From assembly GCF_015351025.1 (NCBI RefSeq), contig NZ_JADKRV010000003.1:310001-374000 (forward strand): a DNA stretch of 64,000 bases, in the 5' to 3' direction. The notes beneath the pieces are model-generated. The model was not told the DNA's origin and searched no databases. It saw only the letters and a program-made list of their open reading frames with translations. Position 1 is the stretch's first letter. Every line of letters starts with the position of its first letter. Position numbers and translations under genes: made by a program. The stretch is from Curtobacterium sp. VKM Ac-1376. GTDB lineage: Bacteria; Actinomycetota; Actinomycetes; Actinomycetales; Microbacteriaceae. This document shows positions 8,557-16,293 of this stretch, one piece after another.

Positions 8557-9699
8557 ATGACGGAACCCCTCGAGACCCCGGTCGACCAGCACGCCCGCGT
8601 GGTCGTGATCGGCGCGGGCCAGGCGGGACTGTCGGTGGGATACCACCTCCGCCGGCTCGGGCTCGTTCCCGGGGGCGACCTGGTGATCCTCGACCGGGCG
8701 CCGAGCACCGGCGGGGCGTGGCAGTTCCGGTGGGAAGCGCTGCGGCTCGGTGCGGCGCACCGCGTGCACGACCTGCCGGGCATGCGGGCGATGGGCCTGC
8801 AGTTCGACGACGCCGACCGGTCGCGACCCGCGCGGGACGTCGTCGGCGAGTACTACCGGCGGTTCGAGCACCACTACGACCTGCGGGTGCGGCGCCCGGT
8901 CACGGTGACGTCCGTCTCGCGCACCTCCGACGGCGGCGTGGCGAGCGGGGGCACGGCCGACGGTGGACTGTGCGTGACGACCCGGAGCGCCGACGGCACC
9001 GTCACCCGCATCCGGGCCGACGTCGTGGTGAACGCGTCCGGCACGTGGGGCACCCCGTTCGTCCCGTGGTACCCGGGGCGCGACGTGTTCCGCGGACGCC
9101 AGGTCGACACGACCGAGTACCGGAGCGCCACCGAGTTCTCCCGACAGGACGTCGTGGTGGTCGGCGGTGGCACGAGTGCGATCGGGTTCCTGCTCGAGCT
9201 CGACGGCGTGGCCCGGTCGACGCGGTGGTTCGCCCGCCGGCCGATGGTCTGGGCCGGCACGGCCTCGCTCGACGTCGAGTCGGCCGTGGCCGCGGTCGAC
9301 GAGCAGGACCGGGCGGCCCGCGCGGGCGAGGTGCTGCCGAGCATCGTCAGCGGCACGGGGGTGCCGGTGTCGCGGCGCATCAAAGCCGGCATCGAGCGGG
9401 GCGTGCTGCGTGACGAGCCGATGTTCGCGCGGATGGACGAGACCGGCGTCGTCACCGCGGACGGCGTGCACGTGCACGCCGACGCCGTGATCTGGGCAAC
9501 GGGGTTCCGGGCCGACCTGCGGCACCTCGCACCGCTGCACCTGCGGACCGCGGCGGGCGGGGTCGTCGTGAGGGACGGACGATCCGCTGACGAGCCGCGG
9601 CTGTTCCTGGCTGGCTACGGACCCCAGGCGTCGACGATCGGTGCGAACCGGGCCGGACGGCGCATCGCCCGCCAGGTCGTGGACGCCCTGGCGGCCTGA
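8557..9699 (+). CDS. Flavin-dependent oxidoreductase, FMO-like
   Basis: 380-residue FAD/NAD(P)H enzyme. The N-terminal Rossmann motif is VVVIGAGQAGLSVGYHL (about residues 14-30); STGGAWQFRWE follows, as in flavin-containing monooxygenases. A second nucleotide-binding loop, VVVVGGGTSAIGFLLE, lies near residue 200, and ATGFRADL near 310 is the usual C-terminal motif. Such enzymes oxidise N- or S-containing or organic substrates, but the substrate cannot be told. The gene stands alone. A GTG sits directly before the ATG and either could start. The closing residues QASTIGANRAGRRIARQ match the family end, so it looks complete. Confidence 0.85.
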   Translation: MTEPLETPVDQHARVVVIGAGQAGLSVGYHLRRLGLVPGGDLVILDRAPSTGGAWQFRWEALRLGAAHRVHDLPGMRAMGLQFDDADRSRPARDVVGEYYRRFEHHYDLRVRRPVTVTSVSRTSDGGVASGGTADGGLCVTTRSADGTVTRIRADVVVNASGTWGTPFVPWYPGRDVFRGRQVDTTEYRSATEFSRQDVVVVGGGTSAIGFLLELDGVARSTRWFARRPMVWAGTASLDVESAVAAVDEQDRAARAGEVLPSIVSGTGVPVSRRIKAGIERGVLRDEPMFARMDETGVVTADGVHVHADAVIWATGFRADLRHLAPLHLRTAAGGVVVRDGRSADEPRLFLAGYGPQASTIGANRAGRRIARQVVDALAA

Positions 9700-9710
9700 A
9701 CGGCGGCGCG

Positions 9711-9805
9711 CCCCCTCGCACCGTGCGAGGGGCCACGCGAACGGTGCGAGGTTCCGTTCCTGGTGCGACCCTCGCGAGCTCGCACGGAGTACGGAACCTC
9801 GCACC
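9711..9805. repeat. Nested hairpins built from GTGCGAGG motifs
   Basis: CCCCTCGCAC pairs with GTGCGAGGGG at 9712-9732. A longer stem, GGTGCGAGGTTCCG (9743) with CGGAACCTCGCACC (9792), encloses further GGTGCGA and TCGCGA copies. The octamer core occurs at least four times in 95 bases. It lies just after the oxidoreductase stop; it may act as a terminator but is more elaborate than one. Confidence 0.5.
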
Positions 9806-9911
9806 AGACGCGCCGACGGACGAGGTCCCTCGACCGGGGGACTGACCGCGCTTCGCCGGGACATGCCCAGAGCATGGCCAGGCAACGGTCCGCAGAACGG
9901 CGGACCGGCGC

Positions 9912-10190
9912 TCAGGAATCCGCGCCGCGGCCCGTCTGCTGCTGGAGGCGGTCGATGTGCTCCGAGGCCTGTGCCTTGGTCAGGTCGGCGGGGAGCTCCT
10001 CGCCGGCCTCGCGAGCGAGGGTGTCCAGGTAGCTGCGCTGGGGGCCGGTCATCGGCTCGTCGCCGGTGACCCACTGCTCCGGGTCCTTGCTCGCGCTGGT
10101 CGACGGATCGGGTCGGGGGCCGCCGAGGGTCTCTCCCTGGATCGAGCCGTCCGGGGTCTGCTGCTGCTCTTCGCGGTCTGCGTCACTCAT
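9912..10190 (-). CDS. DUF3072 family protein
   Basis: 92-residue acidic, glutamine-rich protein. The C-terminal half, MTGPQRSYLDTLAREAGEEL followed by PADLTKAQASEHIDRLQQQTGR, is the conserved DUF3072 core; the N-terminal half is low complexity. It resembles SAP-like or lambda-Gam-like helical modules in which a short helical pair contacts DNA or protein, but the function is not known. The start at 10190 fits family length; the frame remains open to 10295 without family resemblance. A typical actinobacterial single-gene unit. Confidence 0.85.
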   Translation of the reverse strand: MSDADREEQQQTPDGSIQGETLGGPRPDPSTSASKDPEQWVTGDEPMTGPQRSYLDTLAREAGEELPADLTKAQASEHIDRLQQQTGRGADS

Positions 10191-10248
10191 GTCCGCGACG
10201 GTACGCCGCACCCCCGGCGCGACACGCAGCAGCGACGTCCCCCGAACC

Positions 10249-11004
10249 TCAGACGGCGGTGGCGGCGTAGCGGACCAGGTCGGCGCCGACGGCACTCGTC
10301 GCGATCGGCACGACGCGGCCCGCGCGCTGGATCCAGATCGTCGCCGCGCGCTCGTCGATCCGGTCGACCTCGTGCAGCTCGCCGTCGAGCAGCACCGACG
10401 CCCGCACCCGCACCCGTCCGCTGGCCGGACGCGGGGGCAGCCCCACGACGTCGTCGTCGTACGCCGGGTGCTCGCCGGGCTGCAGGAACGGGGACACCGG
10501 GGCCGTGACGACCTCGAGGCCCTCGTCGACCTCGGTCACCGCGACCAGGCGCACCGCCTGGTCGGTCGGCAGCGGCACGTCGACCACCGGGTCGTCGGTG
10601 GGGCCGGCCAGTGCGCGGAACGCGGGCCGACCGTCGGGGGCGAGCCGCGCCTCCAGGCCGTCGATCCGGACCCGGCCACGCCCGCGGGAGTCGGCGTACA
10701 GGCCTGGTTCGATGCCGGACTGCCGAGCCTCGAGCCGGGTGAGGACCACCCGGTCCGGGCGGTACCAGTCGCGGAGCGCCGCGGGGTCCACCCACCCGAC
10801 GCTGGGCACGCCCCGGGAGAGCGCTGCGGACTCGTCCGCGGCGCGCTCGTCGAGGGCGCCGAGCGGATGCTCGCCCCGCACGGCCACGAGTCCTTCGAGC
10901 GGGCTGCCGGCCGGCGGTTCGTGGTCGAGCACCTCGACGCGCTTCGAGACCTTGCCGCCGTGCCCGTCGAACGTGGCGAACGTCCGCAGGTCACTGATGG
11001 TCAT
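10249..11004 (-). CDS. Hypothetical protein, 251 residues
   Basis: Not recognised. A soluble protein with no membrane segment or signal peptide, starting MTISDLRTFATFDGHGGKVS. It is rich in short beta-type stretches (RVRIDGLEARL, RVRASVLLDGEL) with many Asp, Arg and Pro residues, and ends VGADLVRYAATAV. The ATG at 11004 is 11 bases after the stop of the APC permease, so it is probably the second gene of that operon. Codon use is like its neighbours. No catalytic motif was found. Confidence 0.72.
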   Translation of the reverse strand: MTISDLRTFATFDGHGGKVSKRVEVLDHEPPAGSPLEGLVAVRGEHPLGALDERAADESAALSRGVPSVGWVDPAALRDWYRPDRVVLTRLEARQSGIEPGLYADSRGRGRVRIDGLEARLAPDGRPAFRALAGPTDDPVVDVPLPTDQAVRLVAVTEVDEGLEVVTAPVSPFLQPGEHPAYDDDVVGLPPRPASGRVRVRASVLLDGELHEVDRIDERAATIWIQRAGRVVPIATSAVGADLVRYAATAV

Positions 11005-11015
11005 GGGGCCACATG

Positions 11016-13235
11016 CTACGACTCGTCGGCTCCCCGTCGTGGCGGCGAGGGGACGAGCGCGTGGATCTCGCCCGTGCAGAGCGCGGGGTCGACGCCCTCG
11101 GCGGGGCCCGCCGGACGGGTCGCCCGGCGTGGCTGGATGCTGTTCCGCTGCGCAGACCGGAGCAGCCGGTCGTCGGCCGGGGTCTCGGACCCCGGCTGGG
11201 CCGGTCGGTGGAGCGGCGGGCGGACCGGTTCGCCGCGGCGCTCCTGGCCGGGCAGTGGCCGCGAGCGGCGGCCGTACAGCAGCTCGGAGGAGTCGAGCAA
11301 CCACGGCACCAGCGCCACGGTGACGCCGTGCACGAGCAGCAGCTTCTTGCGGATGCGCCGGCCGCGGTGGTTGTGGAGCAGGCCCTCCCACCAGTGCCCG
11401 ACGATGAAGATCGGCGTGTAGACGGTGACGACCTCGGAGCCGTGCTCGTGTCGGTGCGCCTTGATGTACTTGATCAGGGGCATCGAGATGTCGCGGTACG
11501 GGGACGGCACCATGGTGAGCGGCACCCGGATGTCGTACTCGGCCCACTGCTCGCGCAGGCGCTGGGCGTCCGCGTCGTCGATCGCCACGTGCACCGCCTC
11601 GATGCTCGCGTGCTCGGCGGCGATGGCGTAGTCGAGCGCCTTCAGCACGGGCTTCTGCAGCTTGTTCACCAGGACGATCGCGTGGTCGCCCGTCGCACCG
11701 AACTTCGTCTCGACGTCGGCCTCGATCTCGTGCGAGACGTCGCGGTAGTAGCGGTTCACGCCGAGCATGAGCACGTACAGCACCGGCATGATCAGGAACA
11801 CGAGCCAGGCGCCGTGCGTGAACTTCGTGATGGTGACGATGACGAGCACCACGAGGGTGAAGGTGGCGCCGATCGCGTTGATCGTGCGGGAGCGGACGAC
11901 CTGTCCGCGGTTCACGGGCGGCTCGCCGTCGGCAGCGGGCGACCCGTCCCGGTCCCGGTCGGCGCGCAGCAGCCGCGTCCAGTGCACGACCATGCCCGTC
12001 TGGCCGAGGGTGAACGACACGAAGACACCGATGATGTAGAGCTGGATGAGGCTCGTGACGTTCGCCCGGTAGACCACGAGCAGCGCCGCGGCGACGAGGG
12101 CCAGGACGATGACGCCGTTCGAGTAGATGAGCCGGTCACCGCGCGTGGACAGGGCCTTCGGGGCGTACGAGTCGCGCGCCAGGATCGAGCCGAGCAGCGG
12201 GAACCCGTTGAACGCGGTGTTCGCGGCGAGGAGCAGGACCGCGGCGGTCGTCGCCTGGATCACGAAGAACAGCACCGAGTTGTTGCCGAACGTGGCGGCG
12301 GCGATCTGCGCGATCAGCGAGCGCTGCGGCGTGGTCGCGCAGTTCGCGAACCCCTGCAGGTCGCAGGCGCGCTCGGCGTAGTGCACGTGCGACACGAGCG
12401 CGAGCGTGATGAGCCCGATGAACAGGACGATCGCGATCCCGCCCATGGCGACGAGGGTGGCCTGCGCGTTCTTGATCTTCGGTCGGCGGAAGGCCTGCAC
12501 GCCGTTCGCGATCGCCTCGACGCCGGTCAGGGCCGAGCAGCCCGAGGCGAAGGCGCGGAGCAGCAGCAGGATGAACGCCGCCTGCGTGGTGTGCTCGACG
12601 TTGTCGACCGTGTAGGCGGCCGACTCGGCGACGGGGGCGTGGCCGGCCGCGACCCGGACGAGTCCGGTGACGACCATCACGAAGACGCTCGCCACGAACA
12701 GGTAGGTGGGGATCGCGAAGGCCTTGCTCGACTCCCGCACGCCGCGCAGGTTGGCGGCGGCGAGCAGGACGACGAACAGCAGGGCGAGCTCGACCCGGAA
12801 GTGGTCGAGCACCGGGAGCGCCGAGATGATGTTGTCCACGCCGGACGCCACCGAGACGGCGACCGTCATCACGTAGTCGACGAGCAGCGCGCTCGCGACG
12901 ACCAGCCCGGCCTTCTCGCCGAGGTTCCGGTGAGCGACCTCGTAGTCGCCGCCACCGGACGGGTACGCCTTGATGAGCTGTCGGTAGGACGCGACGACCA
13001 CCACGAGCAGCAGCACGACGAGGGCCGCCACCCAGGGGGCGAAGGTCAGGAAGGCCATGCCGCCGAGGAGCAGGATCATCAGCAGTTCCTGCGGCGCGTA
13101 CGCCACGGAGGACAGCGGGTCACTCGCGAAGATCGGCAGGGCCAGGTGCTTCGGGAGGAGCTGTCCTTCGAGCTTCTCAGAGGGGAGGGGATCCCCGATC
13201 AGTCGCGCTTTCAACGACCGGATCTCGTTCGTCAC
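11016..13235 (-). CDS. APC superfamily permease (amino acid/polyamine type)
   Basis: 739-residue transporter. Twelve membrane segments span about residues 40-480, starting with the family signature FASDPLSSVAYAPQELLMI and GGGDYEVAHRNLGEKAG, followed by a soluble C-terminal domain of about 230 residues (HAIVLVNKLQKPVLKALDYA, VHVAIDDADAQRL), as in large APC permeases with USP-like tails. Such permeases usually carry amino acids by proton symport; the substrate is unknown. The first in-frame start is TTG at 13244; GTG at 13235 is preferred. The last 60 residues are Arg/Pro-rich and look unstructured. Confidence 0.85.
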   Translation of the reverse strand: MTNEIRSLKARLIGDPLPSEKLEGQLLPKHLALPIFASDPLSSVAYAPQELLMILLLGGMAFLTFAPWVAALVVLLLVVVVASYRQLIKAYPSGGGDYEVAHRNLGEKAGLVVASALLVDYVMTVAVSVASGVDNIISALPVLDHFRVELALLFVVLLAAANLRGVRESSKAFAIPTYLFVASVFVMVVTGLVRVAAGHAPVAESAAYTVDNVEHTTQAAFILLLLRAFASGCSALTGVEAIANGVQAFRRPKIKNAQATLVAMGGIAIVLFIGLITLALVSHVHYAERACDLQGFANCATTPQRSLIAQIAAATFGNNSVLFFVIQATTAAVLLLAANTAFNGFPLLGSILARDSYAPKALSTRGDRLIYSNGVIVLALVAAALLVVYRANVTSLIQLYIIGVFVSFTLGQTGMVVHWTRLLRADRDRDGSPAADGEPPVNRGQVVRSRTINAIGATFTLVVLVIVTITKFTHGAWLVFLIMPVLYVLMLGVNRYYRDVSHEIEADVETKFGATGDHAIVLVNKLQKPVLKALDYAIAAEHASIEAVHVAIDDADAQRLREQWAEYDIRVPLTMVPSPYRDISMPLIKYIKAHRHEHGSEVVTVYTPIFIVGHWWEGLLHNHRGRRIRKKLLLVHGVTVALVPWLLDSSELLYGRRSRPLPGQERRGEPVRPPLHRPAQPGSETPADDRLLRSAQRNSIQPRRATRPAGPAEGVDPALCTGEIHALVPSPPRRGADES

Positions 13236-13342
13236 GAGCGGCAAACCTACTCAGTTCCGGGCGCGAGTCAACACGGTTCGCCCGCCGCATATTCCGGGGT
13301 CCCCGGGTGCCCGTCTCCCCGGTGGCCACAGCCATCTCGCGC

Positions 13343-13357
13343 TTGACGCCGCGTCAA
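13343..13357. promoter_or_regulatory. MerR-type operator dyad TTGACG-CCG-CGTCAA
   Basis: A perfect 15-base inverted repeat ending 17 bases before the MerR ATG; its left arm doubles as a -35 box. The placement suits autoregulation by the adjacent MerR protein. Confidence 0.55.
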
Positions 13358-13374
13358 CCATTACAGTCGCGAGC

Positions 13375-13827
13375 ATGAGCGCTTCGACAGACATCGCCGA
13401 TGCAGCTGCGAAAGCACCGCACGGCATCACGGAGGTGGCGCGTTGTGCCGGGGTCTCGAGCCGGACGCTGCGCCACTACGACGCGATCGGGCTGCTGCCG
13501 TCCACCGCGGTCGGTGCCGGTGGGCTGCGCCGCTACGACGACCACGCGCTGGTCCGGCTGCAGCGCGTCCTGCTCCTCCGCGGCCTCGGGCTCGGCCTGT
13601 CGGAGGTCGCGCGGCGGCTCGACACCGAGGGCGACGACGTCGCAGCCCTCACCGCGCACGTCGCGTGGCTCGAGCGGGAGCGGGACCGGCTGGCGCGGCA
13701 GCTCGCGGCCGTGCGCACCACCGTCGCGCGGATCGAGCACCGGGAGCGTCTGCTCGTGCCCGAGGCGTTCGACGGCTTCGCGCCGTCGCGCCTGTCGGCG
13801 ACGGACGCACCTGACGTGGCGGGCTGA
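13375..13827 (+). CDS. MerR family transcriptional regulator
   Basis: 150-residue regulator. The N-terminal winged helix is ITEVARCAGVSSRTLRHYDA then LLPSTAVGAGGLRRYDDHALVRL (about residues 17-65), followed by a coiled-coil dimer helix (AHVAWLERERDRLARQLAAV) and a short C-terminus. It lacks the cysteines of metal sensors and the effector domain of TipA-like proteins, so the signal is unknown. The ATG at 13375 has an operator-like dyad directly upstream. It diverges from the APC permease, which it may control; the shared gap is about 140 bases. Confidence 0.88.
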   Translation: MSASTDIADAAAKAPHGITEVARCAGVSSRTLRHYDAIGLLPSTAVGAGGLRRYDDHALVRLQRVLLLRGLGLGLSEVARRLDTEGDDVAALTAHVAWLERERDRLARQLAAVRTTVARIEHRERLLVPEAFDGFAPSRLSATDAPDVAG

Positions 13828-13899
13828 CGGAACCAGGTTCCGGACACCACACCGCGCATCTGCACAGTGCTGTGTCCGGAACCTGGTTCCGGGGGGGGG
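13828..13899. repeat. 20-bp perfect stem with 24-base loop, then nine Gs
   Basis: The 20 bases from 13828 pair perfectly with 13872-13891 (outer arm CGGAACCAGGTTCCGG, itself palindromic). It starts right after the MerR stop and is followed by a run of nine G at 13891-13899. It probably serves as terminator for the convergent MerR and PadR genes. Confidence 0.6.
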
Positions 13900-13946
13900 C
13901 GACGGCCGGGAGGCGCTGGTCGTGACCGCCTGGCGGCCGCCGGCGG

Positions 13947-14528
13947 TCAGAGCGACTTGCGCAGGGCCTCCAGGCCGTCGCGCAGGCGCGTCACGGTGTC
14001 CGCAGCGAGCGTGCCGCGGGTCGCACGGCGGCGCAGGTCCGCGCGGACCTGCTGCCGGAACGACGACAGGGCCATCTCGAGCTCGCGCAGGGCGCGGGCG
14101 CTGTCGGACGGCACGGTCACGGGATCCGCGGCCGGGCCGGTGCCGGGGCTCTCGGAGGCTGCGGCGAGGTCGGCACGGAGCGAACGCATGGCCTCGCCGA
14201 CCGAGGCCCGGACGCCGTCCGCCAGGGACTTCACCGAGTCGGTGACCCCGGACTCGACCGCGGCGATCTCGTCGGCACGCGCCGCGAGCTCGGCCCGGCC
14301 GGCGTCCGTGATCGCGTAGACGGTCTTGCGGCCGTCGGCGGTCTTGGTGACCAGGCCGTCCTCCTCCAGCTTGGCGAGCCGGGGGTACACGGTGCCGGCA
14401 CTCGGCACGTAGGTGCCGCCGAAGCGGTCGCCGAGTGCCTGGATGAGCTCGTAGCCGTGCATCGGGTGGTCGGCGAGTAGGACCAGCAGGTAGAGGCGCA
14501 GGTGGCCGTGGGCGAAGACGGGGCTCAT
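13947..14528 (-). CDS. PadR family transcriptional regulator
   Basis: 193-residue repressor. The winged helix begins HGHLRLYLLVLLADHPMHGYEL, and the PadR hallmark GTVYPRLAKLEEDGLV is at about 45-60. A long helical C-terminal region with coiled-coil character follows (ADEIAAVESGVTDSVKSLAD). The start overlaps the stop of the DUF4097 gene by 4 bases (ATGA), so the regulator is the second gene of its operon. The dyads upstream of the operon (15408-15447) resemble PadR operators, implying autorepression. The inducing signal is unknown; PadR members often sense phenolics, drugs or cell envelope stress. Confidence 0.9.
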   Translation of the reverse strand: MSPVFAHGHLRLYLLVLLADHPMHGYELIQALGDRFGGTYVPSAGTVYPRLAKLEEDGLVTKTADGRKTVYAITDAGRAELAARADEIAAVESGVTDSVKSLADGVRASVGEAMRSLRADLAAASESPGTGPAADPVTVPSDSARALRELEMALSSFRQQVRADLRRRATRGTLAADTVTRLRDGLEALRKSL

Positions 14529-15391
14529 TCGGGCACCTCGCTCTCGTTCGTCGGGGTGGTGGTCGGCGGTGTCGTCGGGGGTGTCGGCTCGGTGACCGGC
14601 GGAGCGTGCAGCACGGCGATGTCGCCGGAGACCGAGTTCACGCGCAGGTCGAGCCACTGGCCGGACAGCTCGCCGCCCTGCTTGACGTACGAGCCACGCA
14701 CCCCGCGGATCTCGGCGTCGTCGAACTGCAGCTTGCCGGTCGCGGTGTTGACGGTGCACTTGTAGGCCACGCCGTCCTCGAGTCGGACGCTCACCGAGCC
14801 GGACACCGTGTTCACGCGGGCGGACTCGGGGACCCCGTGCAGGTCGAGCACGACGTCGGCCGAGACGCCGTCCGCCTGGAACCGCGGGATCTCGCCGGTG
14901 GCCACGACGTCGCCGGACACGGTGTGCACCGCGAGGGCACCGTCGAGGTCGCGGATGGTGGTGGCACCCGAGACGGCGTTGACGGTGACGTCACCCGCGA
15001 CGCCGTCGACGACCAGGTCGCCGGAGACCGTGTTGAGAGTGGCCCCACGGTTCGTGCCGGACAGCAGTGCACCGGCCGAGACGACGCCGAGCGTGATGCC
15101 GGCGTCGCGGGGGACTAGGATGCTGACGTCGGCGTGCGCCTTGCCGCGGAAGGACTTCAGGAACCCGATGGGGTCGTCCCACCGGACCTGGGGGTGGTCG
15201 ACGGTGAGGGTGTCGCCGTCGACCTCGACGAGCATCTGCTTGCCGGACACACTGTGGATCTCGACCCGGGCCGTGGGCTCGTCGTGCGCGACGACGTCCA
15301 CCTGCCCGCCGACGAGCCCGATGCGCACGGTGCGCACGATGCCGGTGTCGATGACCTTGGGCTCGTCGACGAGCCATTTCTCCTGCGCCAT
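14525..15391 (-). CDS. DUF4097 beta-repeat protein
   Basis: 288 residues, beginning MAQEKWLVDEPKVIDTG with the conserved VRIGLVGGQVDVVAHDEPTA start of this family. The centre is built of short beta repeats with the motif NTVSGDL/VHTVSGDV/NSVSGDI, about 8 copies, expected to form a parallel beta solenoid. There is no signal peptide or membrane segment, so it is probably cytoplasmic. The tail is Pro/Thr-rich. It shares an operon with the PadR regulator downstream. DUF4097 proteins with PadR partners are common in actinobacteria and may take part in sensing or envelope stress; the function is not established. Strong start: ATG at 15391 with GGAGG. Confidence 0.88.
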   Translation of the reverse strand: MAQEKWLVDEPKVIDTGIVRTVRIGLVGGQVDVVAHDEPTARVEIHSVSGKQMLVEVDGDTLTVDHPQVRWDDPIGFLKSFRGKAHADVSILVPRDAGITLGVVSAGALLSGTNRGATLNTVSGDLVVDGVAGDVTVNAVSGATTIRDLDGALAVHTVSGDVVATGEIPRFQADGVSADVVLDLHGVPESARVNTVSGSVSVRLEDGVAYKCTVNTATGKLQFDDAEIRGVRGSYVKQGGELSGQWLDLRVNSVSGDIAVLHAPPVTEPTPPTTPPTTTPTNESEVPE

Positions 15392-15407
15392 GTTGCCTCC
15401 TGGAACT

Positions 15408-15447
15408 CGCGATGTATCGCGTCTGTGGAGGTCACGCTATATCGCGT
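15408..15447. promoter_or_regulatory. Two PadR-type operator dyads
   Basis: CGCGAT-GT-ATCGCG at 15408-15421 is a perfect inverted repeat; ACGCTATATCGCGT at 15434-15447 is a related, near-perfect one. The ATATCGCG-type core is typical of PadR sites. Both lie just upstream of the DUF4097-PadR operon, the second inside the 3' end of the yczE-like gene. Confidence 0.65.
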
Positions 15448-16232
15448 TCGGGGGTGCCGCAAGGGTTGTCGGGCGACTGTCGGTGGACTGCCCGGCGACC
15501 GCCGGGCGATCGTGAGCACGAATGGTCGGCTGCAGGCAGTGGACCCGACCGATCCTGCTCACGAAGCGGGCGCGGCGGGGGTGGGGCGGGCCTCCAGGGT
15601 GGGGTGGTGTCGGCGACTGTCGCCGTGCGCTCGGGGCTCCACGGGAACCGGCGGAAGTGCGGCATGAGCGGCTGGACCATCGGGCCGATCGCGAACGCCG
15701 CGATGACGGTGCCGGCGCCGACGTCCCCGCCGAGGACCCAGCCGACGATGACGACCGTGACCTCGACCAGGGTCCGCGCGAGCCAGATCGGCCACCCGAG
15801 CCGCTGGTGCAGCCCGACCATCAGGCCGTCACGGGCACCGGTGCCGAACCCCGCGCCGATGTAGAACGCCGTCGCGACCGCGAGCAGCACGAGACCCGCG
15901 GTGAACAGGCCGATCCGGGCGACGATCCCCGACGGCTCCGGTACGAGCCAGAGCACCAGGTCGGCGCTCGGTCCGATCGCCAGGGCGTTCAGCAGCGTCC
16001 CGATCCCCGGCTTCTGGCGCAGTGGGATCCAGAGCAGCAGGATGACGCCGCTCGACACGATCGTGATGGCGCCGAACGACCACGGCACGACGTTCTCGAG
16101 CCCCTGGGTCAGCACCGTCCACGAGCTGACACCGACGACCGCGCGGACCTGCAGGGCGGTCGAGGCGCCGTAGAGGAACAGTCCGACGAAGAGCTGGACG
16201 AAGCGCAGGGCGAGGGCGGTTCGGCGGGGCAT
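15432..16232 (-). CDS. YczE/YitT-like integral membrane protein
   Basis: 266 residues with five or six membrane segments (LRFVQLFVGLFLYGASTAL, GAITIVSSGVILLLWIPL, IGLFTAGLVLLAVATAFYIG, LVEVTVVIVGWVLGG). Family motifs: GFGTGARDGLMVGL and IGPMVQPLMP. It is read divergently from a MocR regulator, the known genomic pairing of yczE with YczR-type regulators, and an operator dyad lies between them. Its role is unknown; a vitamin B6 link has been suggested from the PLP-binding regulator. The last 55 residues after HFRRFPW are atypical Pro/Arg-rich sequence that runs through a 51-bp palindromic repeat and into the next gene's operator, so the original stop may have been lost. Confidence 0.82.
   Translation of the reverse strand: MPRRTALALRFVQLFVGLFLYGASTALQVRAVVGVSSWTVLTQGLENVVPWSFGAITIVSSGVILLLWIPLRQKPGIGTLLNALAIGPSADLVLWLVPEPSGIVARIGLFTAGLVLLAVATAFYIGAGFGTGARDGLMVGLHQRLGWPIWLARTLVEVTVVIVGWVLGGDVGAGTVIAAFAIGPMVQPLMPHFRRFPWSPERTATVADTTPPWRPAPPPPRPLREQDRSGPLPAADHSCSRSPGGRRAVHRQSPDNPCGTPERDIA
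15512..15562. repeat. Diverged copy of 51-bp palindrome (family B)
   Basis: GTGAGCA at the left and TGCTCACGAAGCG at the right match the perfect copy at 26788-26838. Total length is the same, 51 bases, and the shared flank GAAGCG follows both. The stem here is eroded. It lies within the 3' coding end of the yczE-like gene. Confidence 0.6.
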
Positions 16233-16251
16233 GCGCTCATCGTCCCGTCCG

Positions 16252-16276
16252 ATTGGCCTGCTGGTCGAGGGCCAAT
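16252..16276. promoter_or_regulatory. MocR operator dyad ATTGGCC-N11-GGCCAAT
   Basis: Perfect inverted repeat in the 61-base gap between the divergent yczE-like and MocR genes. Position and symmetry fit a site bound by the MocR dimer to control both. Confidence 0.6.
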
Positions 16277-16293
16277 TGCGCTACCGTGGACCC

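Noticed and set aside
12127-12381. Other short frames on the plus strand within the APC permease gene
   Set aside because: They are opposite-strand shadows with no start signals or motifs.
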